64,000 bases of DNA from positions 7,991,512 to 8,055,511 of the forward strand of contig CP136064.1 in NCBI GenBank assembly GCA_032622095.1. The letters run 5' to 3'. Under the pieces are notes generated by a model, which worked only from the letters and a program-made list of their open reading frames with translations, searched no databases and was not told the origin of the DNA. Position numbers and translations under genes: made by a program. The DNA is from Siphonodentalium dalli. Lineage: Eukaryota; Mollusca; Scaphopoda; Gadilida; Siphonodentaliidae. Shown in pieces: positions 22,965-32,435 of this stretch (positions within the stretch are counted from its first letter, which is position 1; every line of letters begins with the position of its first letter).

Positions 22965-23450
22965 TTTCTTAAAGTGATGTGAAACACTCCGGTAGGGTGA
23001 TTAAATAGAAATGGAGAACAATCTTGCTCAAAGCAGTTATTTTTACAAATATTAATTAACATTGACAACACACACCGTCATTCTGATAAATTAATTAAAA
23101 TGCAATGACTCTCGATGGCGAAATCATTTGTGTTTGTTTATCGGCGATAGTTGCTTCCCGACTCGAGATGTAAATATTTACAATTTACCGTACTTCAGAC
23201 GATGTTCTCTATGGAATGTTATGGTCTATTTCTATGGAATGTTATGGTCGATTCTATGGAATGTTATGGTCGATTCTATGGAATGTTATGGTCGATTTCT
23301 ATGGAATTTTATGGTCGATTTCTATGGAATGTTATGGTCTATTTCTATGGAATGTTATGGTCGATTTCTATGGAATGTTATGGTCGATTCTATGGAATGT
23401 TATGGTCGATTTCTTTGAAATTTGCGGCGATGTTAGTAGTATGCTATAAT
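22965..23450 (+). repeat. Interspersed repeat family B, copy 2, with internal array
   Basis: Matches the reverse complement of 7800-8130 from GTGAAACACTCCGGTAGGG through CGAGATGTAAATATTTACAA to GGCGATGTTAGTAGTATGC. It differs by an inserted array of the TCTATGGAATGTTATGGTCG unit at 23204-23416. Confidence 0.75.
23204..23416. repeat. 22/23-bp tandem array inside repeat family B
   Basis: About nine units of TTCTATGGAATGTTATGGTC plus GAT, of 22 or 23 bp. The same point in the copy at 7790 has a single unit. All three plus frames stay open for a time because the unit lacks stops, which explains overlapping repetitive frames here; they are not genes. Confidence 0.92.
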
Positions 23451-23490
23451 TCCCATGTTGACATAACGTACCCGAACAAGTCCATAATAT

Positions 23491-23665
23491 TATACAGTTA
23501 TCGCCCGCGATTGAGTGAGACACGGGGATTTGTCGCCCGCTCGAGACCTGGAATGTCACCCGAGGGCCGCCAGGCCCGAGGGTGACATTACAGGTCGAGA
23601 GCGGCGACAAATTCCCGTGTCTCACGATAACAAGGGTGATAACTGTTTTGTTATCTGACAAAGGA
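23491..23665. repeat. Hairpin repeat family C, copy 2
   Basis: Near-perfect foldback. The left half has GTTATCGCCCGCGATTGAG, GAGACACGGGGATTTGTCGC, GACCTGGAATGTCACCCGAG. The right half has CTCGGGTGACATT in inverse form, GGCGACAAATTCCCGTGTCT, and GATAACAAGGGTGATAACTG. GC-rich centre. Non-coding. Confidence 0.8.
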
Positions 23666-25726
23666 TTACATACGAACCTCCTCAATAGCAGGCATAAATG
23701 CGCGCATATATTCTTTAATCCAGTTCGAAAAGTTAATTTTATGTTGGAATCATCGCTATTTAGAAAATAAAACATTCATAATCTGGATCAATTAACAGAC
23801 CCGTCATTTGCGCAGCTATTCTCCGGTCAGTTTGCTGGTTGCATTGTGGAAATCGGTTCACGGAAAGAGGAGCAAAGCAATTTCGAAGTTGAGTAGCCAT
23901 GCAGCGAAATGTTCGGTTTCGTTTCAAATTTTAATGGCCGTGAAGACGCCGACAGACGTGTTCAATTCCAGATTGCTAAAATGTCAAACTAACACGTTGT
24001 AGTGGTGCAAAACGAATTTGACATATGTCACAGATTGTTGCGCAACATACGGGTATTCTCTGAAGTCTGAGGAATGTATTGAAGAAAAGAAATAGTCAAT
24101 TGATAAACAGCAAAGAGTGGCTATTTGATCAAGCACATAAACGTAGTTGTAACGTATGTACATCGTAAGTGCAATTGTCTGCAGCAAATATACCAACTGC
24201 ATAATAAGGTTTATCTATTTGTCCCACGGTCTTTATTATTGATATAAAAAGGTCAAATAGGAATATTACACATTATAACAGATACAATGTATGTGTCTGT
24301 GATAACACCATTTATACATAGCGTGCTTTAATAGCAAATAAAAAAAACACACAATTATGCAAATTAGCAAACACCACAGTTCGCGGTTGTTATGAAACAG
24401 TGGGGTTTATAAAAACAGTGTTTTTAGAAATTATCAGAGAGCTGTCAGAGAATCTCTGCGTGGTGAGTTCTTCGTAGTTCTATGTTTGCTGGTAACAGCT
24501 GAGCGGTCAATAACTGAGACAATGTTACCCTCGAGGGTAATATGGTGATTTATCGCCCGCCATGTGACGCACTCTCAGCCAATCAGAAGAGAGGAAAATG
24601 GGATGAAGGATAACAATGTCCAATAGTACATAAGATAGTATATTTATTGTTATATGTTTCCCGAATCTATGATAAACTTCCTTTCCCCAGTGATTGTAAT
24701 GATAGGGTTAATTGTATAGATAAACACAGCACATCGAGATATAAATGATATAATGAATACGAGCGTACAAGCATAATTAACAATATCATATTCTAAATTG
24801 GTTATGACTGGTAGCTACCATTGTATAAGTTAGGGAGGATCATACCAGGGTCATTCTATAGTAAACAATAGAATGATACACGTCATATACAAGGGTGTCA
24901 TGGTATCTCAGACCGTATTTGGACGCATGATACACCACACGTTGGAATAACTACTCGTGTCGAGAAATACCGAGGACTCCCGCTCTAACCGCCGATCCAC
25001 CAACTCCTCTGTTCATTGACCGATGCTTGCTGTGTTTATCGGGAGAGACTTATACAAAATTTAATATAAAGTTATCAAAACCTATGGACTAAGTTTGTTC
25101 CCGTTCCACGGCCAACTATACCTCCAACACTAGACGCTTCGGGACAATATGTTTTAACAGCATGAACGTAAATGAGGTACATCGCTGTTAACAGTGACAA
25201 ATCCCGATGCCCCATTGAGGCATTGAAAAGCACCGACTAGAGAACATGGGAAATCCAGATGTACCATACTATATTGCAATGCAATAGCCACATGATAAGT
25301 GACAGGGTATTGATAAGATAAGATAAGTTTAATAGGCAAAACATCCTTATAAGGACAGTATGCAAACATATTAATATATAGTTGCACATTGAACAATACA
25401 ATAAATGATATAATAATAGATGGTAATATATAACCATTTAAGTACAGCTGAATGTGCATAGGGTCGTCTCGTCTTCATTTATTCATTGCTTATGAGGCGA
25501 AGCTCATCGCGTGCGGAAAATAATTTTCGGATTATATGACATATTGAAGTGCATGAATTTGAAATATTGTTGGATAGGATTTTGACAAGCTGTTCAGTTT
25601 GTGTCATGTTTTCAAAGTCTGGGAACTGTGTCTTCATAAGAGTTATTAGTTCGAGTCGCGGTGTGCGGTAAGCAATCTGAAGGAATGAGCAAACTCAAAG
25701 GGATGGCGAGGAACATGGCGAAAACA
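23666..25726. other. Non-coding stretch, 2 kb, with a partial family C copy
   Basis: No gene. At about 24525-24640 the segment ATTTATCGCCCGCCATGTGA and nearby GATAACAATGTCC look like a degraded copy of hairpin family C. The rest is unassigned. Confidence 0.5.
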
Positions 25727-25800
25727 GGTGGTATCCAGGGAAAATACTGTTCGTATCCAGGGAAAATACTGTTCGTATCCAGGGAAAATACTGTTCGTTC
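25727..25800. repeat. Short tandem repeat, 3 units of about 23 bp
   Basis: Three copies of GTATCCAGGGAAAATACTGT followed by TC, directly adjacent. Confidence 0.85.
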
Positions 25801-26429
25801 ACCCAGTAAACCAATGTGCTCTGATCTGACGAAGCAGCCAATACGCACACGATTGGATAGCGAAAGATACTTAATCGGGGTTCACGATTACATAGCGATT
25901 GATATTAAATCGCAATAACACGTTGCACGCGAGGTTAGGATTGAGGCTACGATTATTGAGGAAATAACGGAGATGCTTGAAGAAGTGCTTTAAGAGGGAG
26001 GTAAAGTGGCAACATTTGAATGGGGAATTCAGTGTTAATTTTTTAGAAAACTTTGATCAAACCATTAAAACGCATACTTTATTTTTTGTAAAGTTTGAAG
26101 ACTTATCTAGTGACAACGCGAAGCGGAATTTTGATTTTGATCCCAGGTTGGATATTATTGGACAATATTAAAAAGTAGGTCACCATTGTTTATAATATTC
26201 CCATCAAATGTCACAAAACAAATGAAAAATCTGCTTTGAGTTGACACTAGATATATGCCCAAACATTCCAACAAAATATGAAGTATTTTTCTACGGTTTG
26301 TAAGTATTGAGTAATCTTGTCTTGATAATTAACACTGAATTCCCCATTTAAACAATGCCACTTTACCTCCCTCTTAAAGAGCCAAATGAACCAATTAGTA
26401 TATTTTTTGTAAGGTAATAAAACGTCGCT
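25801..26429. other. Non-coding stretch with an inverted block
   Basis: AAGAGGGAGGTAAAGTGGCA near 25990 and TGCCACTTTACCTCCCTCTT near 26350 are inverse, each next to an ATGGGGAATTCAGTGTTAAT or inverse block. About 50 bp of inverted repeat therefore frames 26.0-26.38 kb, probably a small degraded foldback element. No gene. Confidence 0.6.
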
Positions 26430-26600
26430 TATCCCTTTCATGAGGTTCATGGCATGAGCTACGCTGGTTTAGCATTAAAGACCCTGTGCCAGTGCATTCT
26501 CTTATAAATGCGAGTCTCTCATATGGAGCCTCGCATATATAGGAGAATGCACATCATTATAAGATCAATAAGAGAATGCATTAGCAAACATTCAGAAAGC
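26430..26600. repeat. Degenerate palindromic cassette in a third sequence context
   Basis: The flank TCATGAGGTTCATGGCATGA then GCTACGCTGGTTTAGCATT matches 50930-50975. It runs into ACCCTGTGCCAGTGCATTCT and a diverged hairpin (26482-26549), with a partial second half at 26565-26586. The hairpin loop reads TCTCTCATATGGAGCC, different from the main type. Confidence 0.65.
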
Positions 26601-27626
26601 TCCGGTCGGGGAAGGGTTAAGTGAGAATGATGTGTTTTCTTCCTGGTGTAGATTTCCCGCGATTAACATACTATAATGTGTTTTGTAATGAGCAGCGGGA
26701 AGCTCGTTTCCGGCCGCCGATTTTCACGAGAGTTATGGCCCTTTTTGCGGTTTTCCCATGCACCTGGTGACGTGTAGTTGTAAGTCATTCACTTAAGTTT
26801 TGTCTGGTGGGTTACCTTATTTTAACTTATATAACTACAATTAATGTCATTCTGACTGATCTATAACTTATATTGCTTACAACGGACATGGGCACTATGA
26901 ACCCAAACAAATTCACATACACATGTATTAATGCTGTTAGTCCAATTAAGGTATGCTAGGCTGTTAAATTATATTATTTTTGTTTACCTTTATCTTGACA
27001 ACTGTAAACTGCCGCAAGGTAGACTGCTCTGGACATCATTAGTGAAGTGTCCACTTCCTGAGTCCAAGACAGGGGTGCCTCTACTGTAGGACCGGGATAC
27101 GAGCTTCCCCCACTCATTAATTATGGGCATCACAAAACAAAATAAGGGCGAATGATGTGTTTTCTTCCTGGTGTAGATCTCCCGCGATTAACATACAATT
27201 ATGAGTGCACACATCTATACTGTCATCCGTGTATGACTCGGTATGTGGTTTAAACCGAAATGAGGTATTGACATAATTAACATGCTCTATTGCATACCCA
27301 CGAGGCAGACGATGCAGCTGAGCAAGTTTGAATTCACTACAACTTCCTGGGGGAAAAGTGGGGATTTAGTATTTGTGTGTAATTCACTGCACATATTGTT
27401 CGCATTGGACAGCGAGCTAGGTGTAAAACACATCGTCGGTGAGATCACAAGTGGTGAGATCACTAGAGTTATTTGCTATCCGACAACGTATACATTCAAG
27501 AGACACTGCATGGAATGGTTCGCTGGGCGGCAAAGTATATATTCAGAGACAGTGTGAATCTTATCGATATCTTATATTTGCTTCAAGTTTCTGTATAATC
27601 GGCCGTGATATAATTAGACCGACAAC
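26601..27626. other. 5' flank of the Toll-like receptor, with a 45-bp direct repeat
   Basis: The segment GAATGATGTGTTTTCTTCCT followed by GGTGTAGAT-TCCCGCGATTA occurs at about 26626-26671 and again at about 27151-27197, nearly identical. No coding exon was identified upstream of the receptor; the open frame at 27282-27557 has no recognisable features. Confidence 0.6.
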
Positions 27627-29942
27627 ATGGTTGTGTGGTGCTACTCTTACAATGTTAAGCCGTTGAAACTCGTGTGTTTTGCGACCGTATTGACAGCGTG
27701 TGTCATGGTTGACAGTGGAACTGTTTGCCCTGCTGAGTGTGTTTGTCTTGAAAATTCAGGAAAATTATGGCTGAAGTGCCACAGCGATCCAGAGCATATC
27801 ATTCTCCAGCCAAGTGTCAACGTAGTAGTCATCAACGTGACAATGACAGCGGTGGTATCGTTAGATAGATTGTTCAACCACAGTTCATGGAATTTCGTGT
27901 TGAATTTCAGTTTGTATGCACACAGAAACGTCCGAATTACAAACGACACATTCAAAACTATGGTAAACGTGACACACATATCTATGACGAACATATATTC
28001 TCCTGGGCGGTTCGATGTTGGCTTTTTGAAGCACTTCCGGAATATGAAGCATCTAGATCTTAGTGAAAACGAAGACTTGAGACTGAACGACGTTGGAGAC
28101 ATTCTGTCCTGTCTTCGAGGCACATCACTGCGTGAGTTGAATCTCCGAGCAACTAACAGGTGGCGGTCGACAGAAATAACAGACGTCAACTCACAGTTTT
28201 TCAGGACGTTAATGAGTTTGAAACTGGAGAAGCTGGATATGTCTTATACAGGTTTCCTACTAATAGATGTAGCTTCTGTGTTCAATGATCGAAACGTAGA
28301 CGGATTCGATTTCTTAGAAGAATGGAATTTAATGAACACCACTCTCATCCTAAATCAACGTTCGAAAATGCATCCGAATGGTTCGTTACGAAGATATACA
28401 AAGAAAATTCCGGCGTTGCGAAAATTAGAATTAGGCGGATTTCGCTTATCAAGATCTCGACAAGACAAATGTGAACGGAGTGCGCAGCCATATAACACGT
28501 GCGGTCATCATGACGAATGGATTCTTCCAGTTAACTTCACAGAACTAAGGTTGGAAAACATCCACTTCAACAAAGGGTGTTTTAGAAAAGACCCGTGCCC
28601 CGGTTTGAATGTAAACAATTCCCTGGAAGTTTTAATTTTGAAAAATATCGATTTAATTGCGATTGGAATAGATCTCGGCCGTTTCATACCCAAACTACGA
28701 GAAATCGATGTCCAGTCCAACACTATAACTTACTTGTCACCCACAATATTCAAAGGAATGATCAACTTAAAAGTCATTAGAGCGGGAAGAAACAACTTAG
28801 GTACAAATCCAGATCTTGCGCTGTCAAAAATATTTTCTTTTGTGACAAATTTAGAAATAATTGATCTATCGTACAATAAATTGGATATTATTCCAGACAA
28901 CATGTTCATTGAAAACAAGAAAGTCCGAGTCATTGACTTGTCAAACAATCGTCTCACCAGATTAACACTGACAATCGGCCACCTTTACAAACTAGAGTTA
29001 CTGGACTTGAGTGGTAACCGTGTGATGTTTGTGGAACAGCACTCACTAGGGGGAATCAGCACACTCAATCAATTGGGAAAATTACAATTCGTCGATCTCA
29101 GAAAGAATTATTTCGTGTGTGATTGTGATAACGCAGATTTCATTAAAAGTCTGAAAGGAATTCAGAAAGCCCTGGTGGACGGTGAATGTTATGAGTGTTC
29201 AGAGGGGGGCAGAAACCGACTCCTTATCGACGTCAGTGAAAACGAACTAAAACTCAGCTGTTTCATCGTCTTGTTTAAGACAGTTCCTTCGTTAATCGGA
29301 TCTCTCGTTCTCTGTGTCGTCTGCGCAGTTGTGTTGTACCGGAAGCGACTACTATTCGTTAAGATATACGTGTGGGTACGGTTTTGGAGGTATCGGCGAA
29401 GAAAGTTCCAAACATCCGATCGAGTATTTTTCGCTTATTGCTCAAAAGATAAGGTTTCAGCGCTTAAGCTGTTCAACACGATCAACCCGCTTCTAATGCG
29501 GCTATTAGAAACAACCGAGGATGTTCTATATATAAACGACAAACATTTCCGTATCCCGGGCCAGATTGACGAGGAGATAGTCCGAGGAATCATGACGTGT
29601 CGCTGCACAGTAGCACTTATAACCGATGATTTTGTCAATAGCGCGTGGACTAATCTAGAAATGTCATACACCTGGGTGAAAAAGAAGCCACTTATACCAG
29701 TATTCTTGAAAGCTATGGACAAGCGCCACCTTCCGGGAGTATTGCGTTATTATTATGACAAGAACGTCAGGCTGTTGTATCCCGATGACCCGGAAATGGA
29801 GGACATGTTTATTCAGTCCCTCTTGAATGGAATAGCTGGTGCTCTGAACAAAAAGGAGAAAATGGTGGGATTTGAGTTAGTAAATGGGACTAACGCCGAG
29901 AGAGATGCAGTTGATCCACTGCTGGCGGAAGACAATGTTTAG
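27627..29942 (+). CDS. Toll-like receptor (LRR-TM-TIR), single coding exon
   Basis: 771 residues, a complete transmembrane pattern receptor. Signal sequence at about 12-30 (LKLVCFATVLTACVMVDSG), then a Cys-rich cap starting CPAECVC at 34-40. Leucine-rich repeats run to about 500, clearest in MKHLDLSENEDL, LEIIDLSYNKLDIIPDNMF, VRVIDLSNNRLTRL and LELLDLSGNRVMFV. One C-terminal cap follows (NYFVCDCDNADF ... GECYECSEGG), then a transmembrane helix at about 552-572. The cytoplasmic TIR domain spans about 599-740: box 1 RVFFAYCSKD, box 2 region FRIPGQIDEEIVRGI at 641-655, then SAWTNLEMSYTW and KKPLIPVFL. It should dimerise on ligand binding and recruit MyD88-type adaptors toward NF-kB; ligand unknown. 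It is intronless in the coding part, common for invertebrate TLRs. Start at 27627 gives a slightly long pre-signal stretch; Met-27 is too late. Confidence 0.95.
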   Translation: MVVWCYSYNVKPLKLVCFATVLTACVMVDSGTVCPAECVCLENSGKLWLKCHSDPEHIILQPSVNVVVINVTMTAVVSLDRLFNHSSWNFVLNFSLYAHRNVRITNDTFKTMVNVTHISMTNIYSPGRFDVGFLKHFRNMKHLDLSENEDLRLNDVGDILSCLRGTSLRELNLRATNRWRSTEITDVNSQFFRTLMSLKLEKLDMSYTGFLLIDVASVFNDRNVDGFDFLEEWNLMNTTLILNQRSKMHPNGSLRRYTKKIPALRKLELGGFRLSRSRQDKCERSAQPYNTCGHHDEWILPVNFTELRLENIHFNKGCFRKDPCPGLNVNNSLEVLILKNIDLIAIGIDLGRFIPKLREIDVQSNTITYLSPTIFKGMINLKVIRAGRNNLGTNPDLALSKIFSFVTNLEIIDLSYNKLDIIPDNMFIENKKVRVIDLSNNRLTRLTLTIGHLYKLELLDLSGNRVMFVEQHSLGGISTLNQLGKLQFVDLRKNYFVCDCDNADFIKSLKGIQKALVDGECYECSEGGRNRLLIDVSENELKLSCFIVLFKTVPSLIGSLVLCVVCAVVLYRKRLLFVKIYVWVRFWRYRRRKFQTSDRVFFAYCSKDKVSALKLFNTINPLLMRLLETTEDVLYINDKHFRIPGQIDEEIVRGIMTCRCTVALITDDFVNSAWTNLEMSYTWVKKKPLIPVFLKAMDKRHLPGVLRYYYDKNVRLLYPDDPEMEDMFIQSLLNGIAGALNKKEKMVGFELVNGTNAERDAVDPLLAEDNV

Positions 29943-29949
29943 TCAACCG

Positions 29950-30304
29950 TTAAAGGGTTACTGTTCACTAAATTCGGCCATTTATAGGACCATCTCCTTT
30001 TCTACTCAACAGAATATATGCAACAAATGAATGAATATGAGCCATGGATTAGTGCAAAATACTCTCGTGTTTTCTATCAACGACGCAAACAACATTGTAA
30101 TTATTAATGAAAATGAATTTATGACTCCAGTCATAAAATCATTTTCATTATAATTACCATGTTGTTTGCCTCATTCATAGAGCACACAAGTATATTTTGC
30201 ACTAATCCATAGCTCAAATTAATTCATTTGTTGCATATATTCTGTTGTGTATGAAAGGAGATGGTCCTATAACTGGCCGGATTTAGTGTACAGTCCCCCT
30301 TTAA
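29950..30304. mobile_element. TTAA foldback MITE, copy 2, in the TLR 3' UTR
   Basis: TTAA at 29950-29953 and 30301-30304, with inverse ends AGGGTTACTGTTCACTAAAT and ATTTAGTGTACAGTCCCCCT. Arms match copy 1 at 17065 (CCATCTCCTTTTCTACTC, CAACAAATGAATGAATATGA). It begins 7 bp after the receptor's stop codon. The nearest AATAAA downstream is at 30590-30595, so a normal receptor transcript would include the whole hairpin. Confidence 0.9.
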
Positions 30305-31306
30305 ATTTGGCAAGTGCTAATCCTGGGGTATGAAGTAACGTCGTTATAATTTAGAGACCCACACGCACTGTAAAGGAACCGAGCTAAATAGTTGAAAGGG
30401 ATGTATTAGGTACATTTTCTCTGGTAGGGGGGACCTGATTCACTCAGTGTTGTTAACTTACAGCTATGTAATATAATATTAATAGCGCCCGCTCTCCCGC
30501 GGCGAAGCCGCGGAAGCGAAGCGACCAGTGTATACATACGTATGCGAATATGAGATATATACTAATCGACTTTTTCGGCCCAATCTAAAAATAAATTGAA
30601 ATCACCTAAAATAGGATAATTTATTCATAACTGAAGGTTCAGCCAGGGTCAGCGGAGTCCAAAATTCTATTGTTGGCAACGGTCCCCGTTTTGTATTGAT
30701 TAATGCCCCCTCGAACTGAGTAATTGGGCAAAATGCTCCAGGGCAAAAATAAAAAACTTTGATCTAGCAACTGTTAGCTATACTTCATCATATGTAGGAA
30801 CATCATGCTCCTAAAGCCAAATATATTTTCAAAAAGTGAATGTAAATTGAACAAAAGCTCTGGTTAACAAAAAAGTTAAATTGCATGAAACAGTTTTGTT
30901 TACATATTTCATATAATTATTAAAAATATTTACCCCGAAAGAGGAATCTAGCGACGTTGCTGGCCGTTTACATATTATCTTCAATTTTCTAACGGTATTT
31001 CCGGCTAAAACAATTATGAAATATTCTCAAAGTTCAAGGCCGACAAACGGAAACTTTAAGTTCCGATTGAAAGATCGCAGAGTCATTTTAAGATTGCTTC
31101 TTGGGAAACCAGTAAAGGCGTCATGACATCAAGACGTACATCATGACGTCACTATCTACACCGGCGCGCAAAATTCCAGACAGGACTGCGTCGATGGCCA
31201 GACAGCTGAGATTCGTATTACATGGCAGGCTAAATATCCACATTTACGTTATATGTGATTATTTACATACATTGTATATATCATTTTCTTGTGTCCCATT
31301 ATAATT
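30305..31306. other. Non-coding; candidate TLR poly(A) signal and a GC palindrome
   Basis: AATAAA at 30590-30595 is a candidate polyadenylation signal for the receptor. At about 30494-30510 the palindrome CCGCGGCGAAGCCGCGG, followed by AAGCGAAGCGAC, resembles tails of some invertebrate repeats. No gene. Confidence 0.45.
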
Positions 31307-32069
31307 AGGGTGGATACACACATGCATGTAATTTCTGTATGTAAAATACATGTATTAATACATGTATTTTACATGGCCACACCAATAATTCACAACACTA
31401 ATCACCTGCGCGCGAGAGGTTCATTGTTAACAGGCTAGACAAGTGAGCAGTGCTAAGCGAAGTCAAATTGTCTTCATGTCTTCTCTCACGGATGCGGAAA
31501 TTATTCAAGTCTGTGTGATATCTGGCATTTTATTAATGCACGACCACCAGAAGCCATACGTCTGGCATATACAGGCTTGATGTAGAACATTTTCAACCAT
31601 GATGCTTGTTTGGGTGGGGTCTCGAAAGGTTCAAATCGCTAAGGGACTTAGTTGAATGTATCGGTCGGAATAATCTGGGCAAGAAGGTACAATATGATAT
31701 GTTTTACTTAAATAGCTCAGAGATAGCCACCCCCGCCTGATAGCTTTCGGGGTCATATATAGCCCCTGCATGCATCGGGGAAATCCTGATCCACCGCTGC
31801 TATAAATAAGAGAGGGCTGGTCATTATTTAAATAGAAAGTCTACCATATGGGTTATCCCACGAACAATTATTTTAAGTGGCCTGGCGACTCGGTCCAAGA
31901 TAACGGCTTATCTACATTCCGACTTAATTGGAACTAGAACTCAGTCGTTCAACACGTAGGCAATGATTATGTTGTCAGTGGACACATATTACATCGTCTG
32001 TATGATCCATGTAAAACGCCAAAATACACGGAAATTACAGAGATTACATGCATGTGTGTATCCACCCTT
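31307..32069. mobile_element. DNA-transposon remnant with about 28-bp terminal inverted repeats
   Basis: Left end AGGGTGGATACACACATGCA then TGTAATTTCTGTA. Right end TACAGAGATTACATGCATGT then GTGTATCCACCCT. About 760 bp, no coding sequence. Just inside the left end is a perfect 36-bp palindrome at 31339-31374, centred on ACATGTATTAATACATGT. The left and right flanks do not show a certain target duplication. Confidence 0.75.
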
Positions 32070-32248
32070 AGGTCCTTCTATAAAGATAACAATTAATCCG
32101 ATAATCCCATGAACAGTAACAAGCGGGCGCAAATTACGTTCACGTACATGATCATATTATTTCTTGTTGTTGTATAGTGCGACAGATAGCCCAATAGTAT
32201 CGAAATACAACATTGTATGGTTTGTGCAAATACAGCGTCATCCGTTAG

Positions 32249-32424
32249 CCTATGTAGTTAATGTGTTCTCTTATGTCCCATGTGGAGCCTCTCATATATA
32301 AGATAATACATTGGCATAACAGAATTTACCTTGACCTTGTAAGCCAGTTAATTCTCTTATATATGCGAGGCTATTACATATCTGTGTGAAAACTTCTTTA
32401 TATATATAAGATAATGCACTGCTA
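32249..32424. repeat. Palindromic hairpin cassette, degenerate
   Basis: TGTTCTCTTATGTCCCATGT and CCTCTCATATATAAGATAAT form a decayed hairpin. The spacer AACAGAATTTACCTTGACC matches the cassette at 13005, then CCAGTTAATTCTCTTATATA starts a second decayed hairpin ending TATATAAGATAATGCACTGC. It lies 11 bp upstream of the foldback element. Confidence 0.6.
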
Positions 32425-32435
32425 CAATATCTTTC

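Noticed and set aside
23128-23585. Met/Trp/Tyr-rich frames in all three forward frames.
   Set aside because: Stop-free translation of the 22/23-bp array.
27282-27557. Open frame just upstream of the Toll-like receptor as a separate gene or 5' exon.
   Set aside because: No signal peptide, domain or donor joining it to the receptor, which has its own start and signal sequence.
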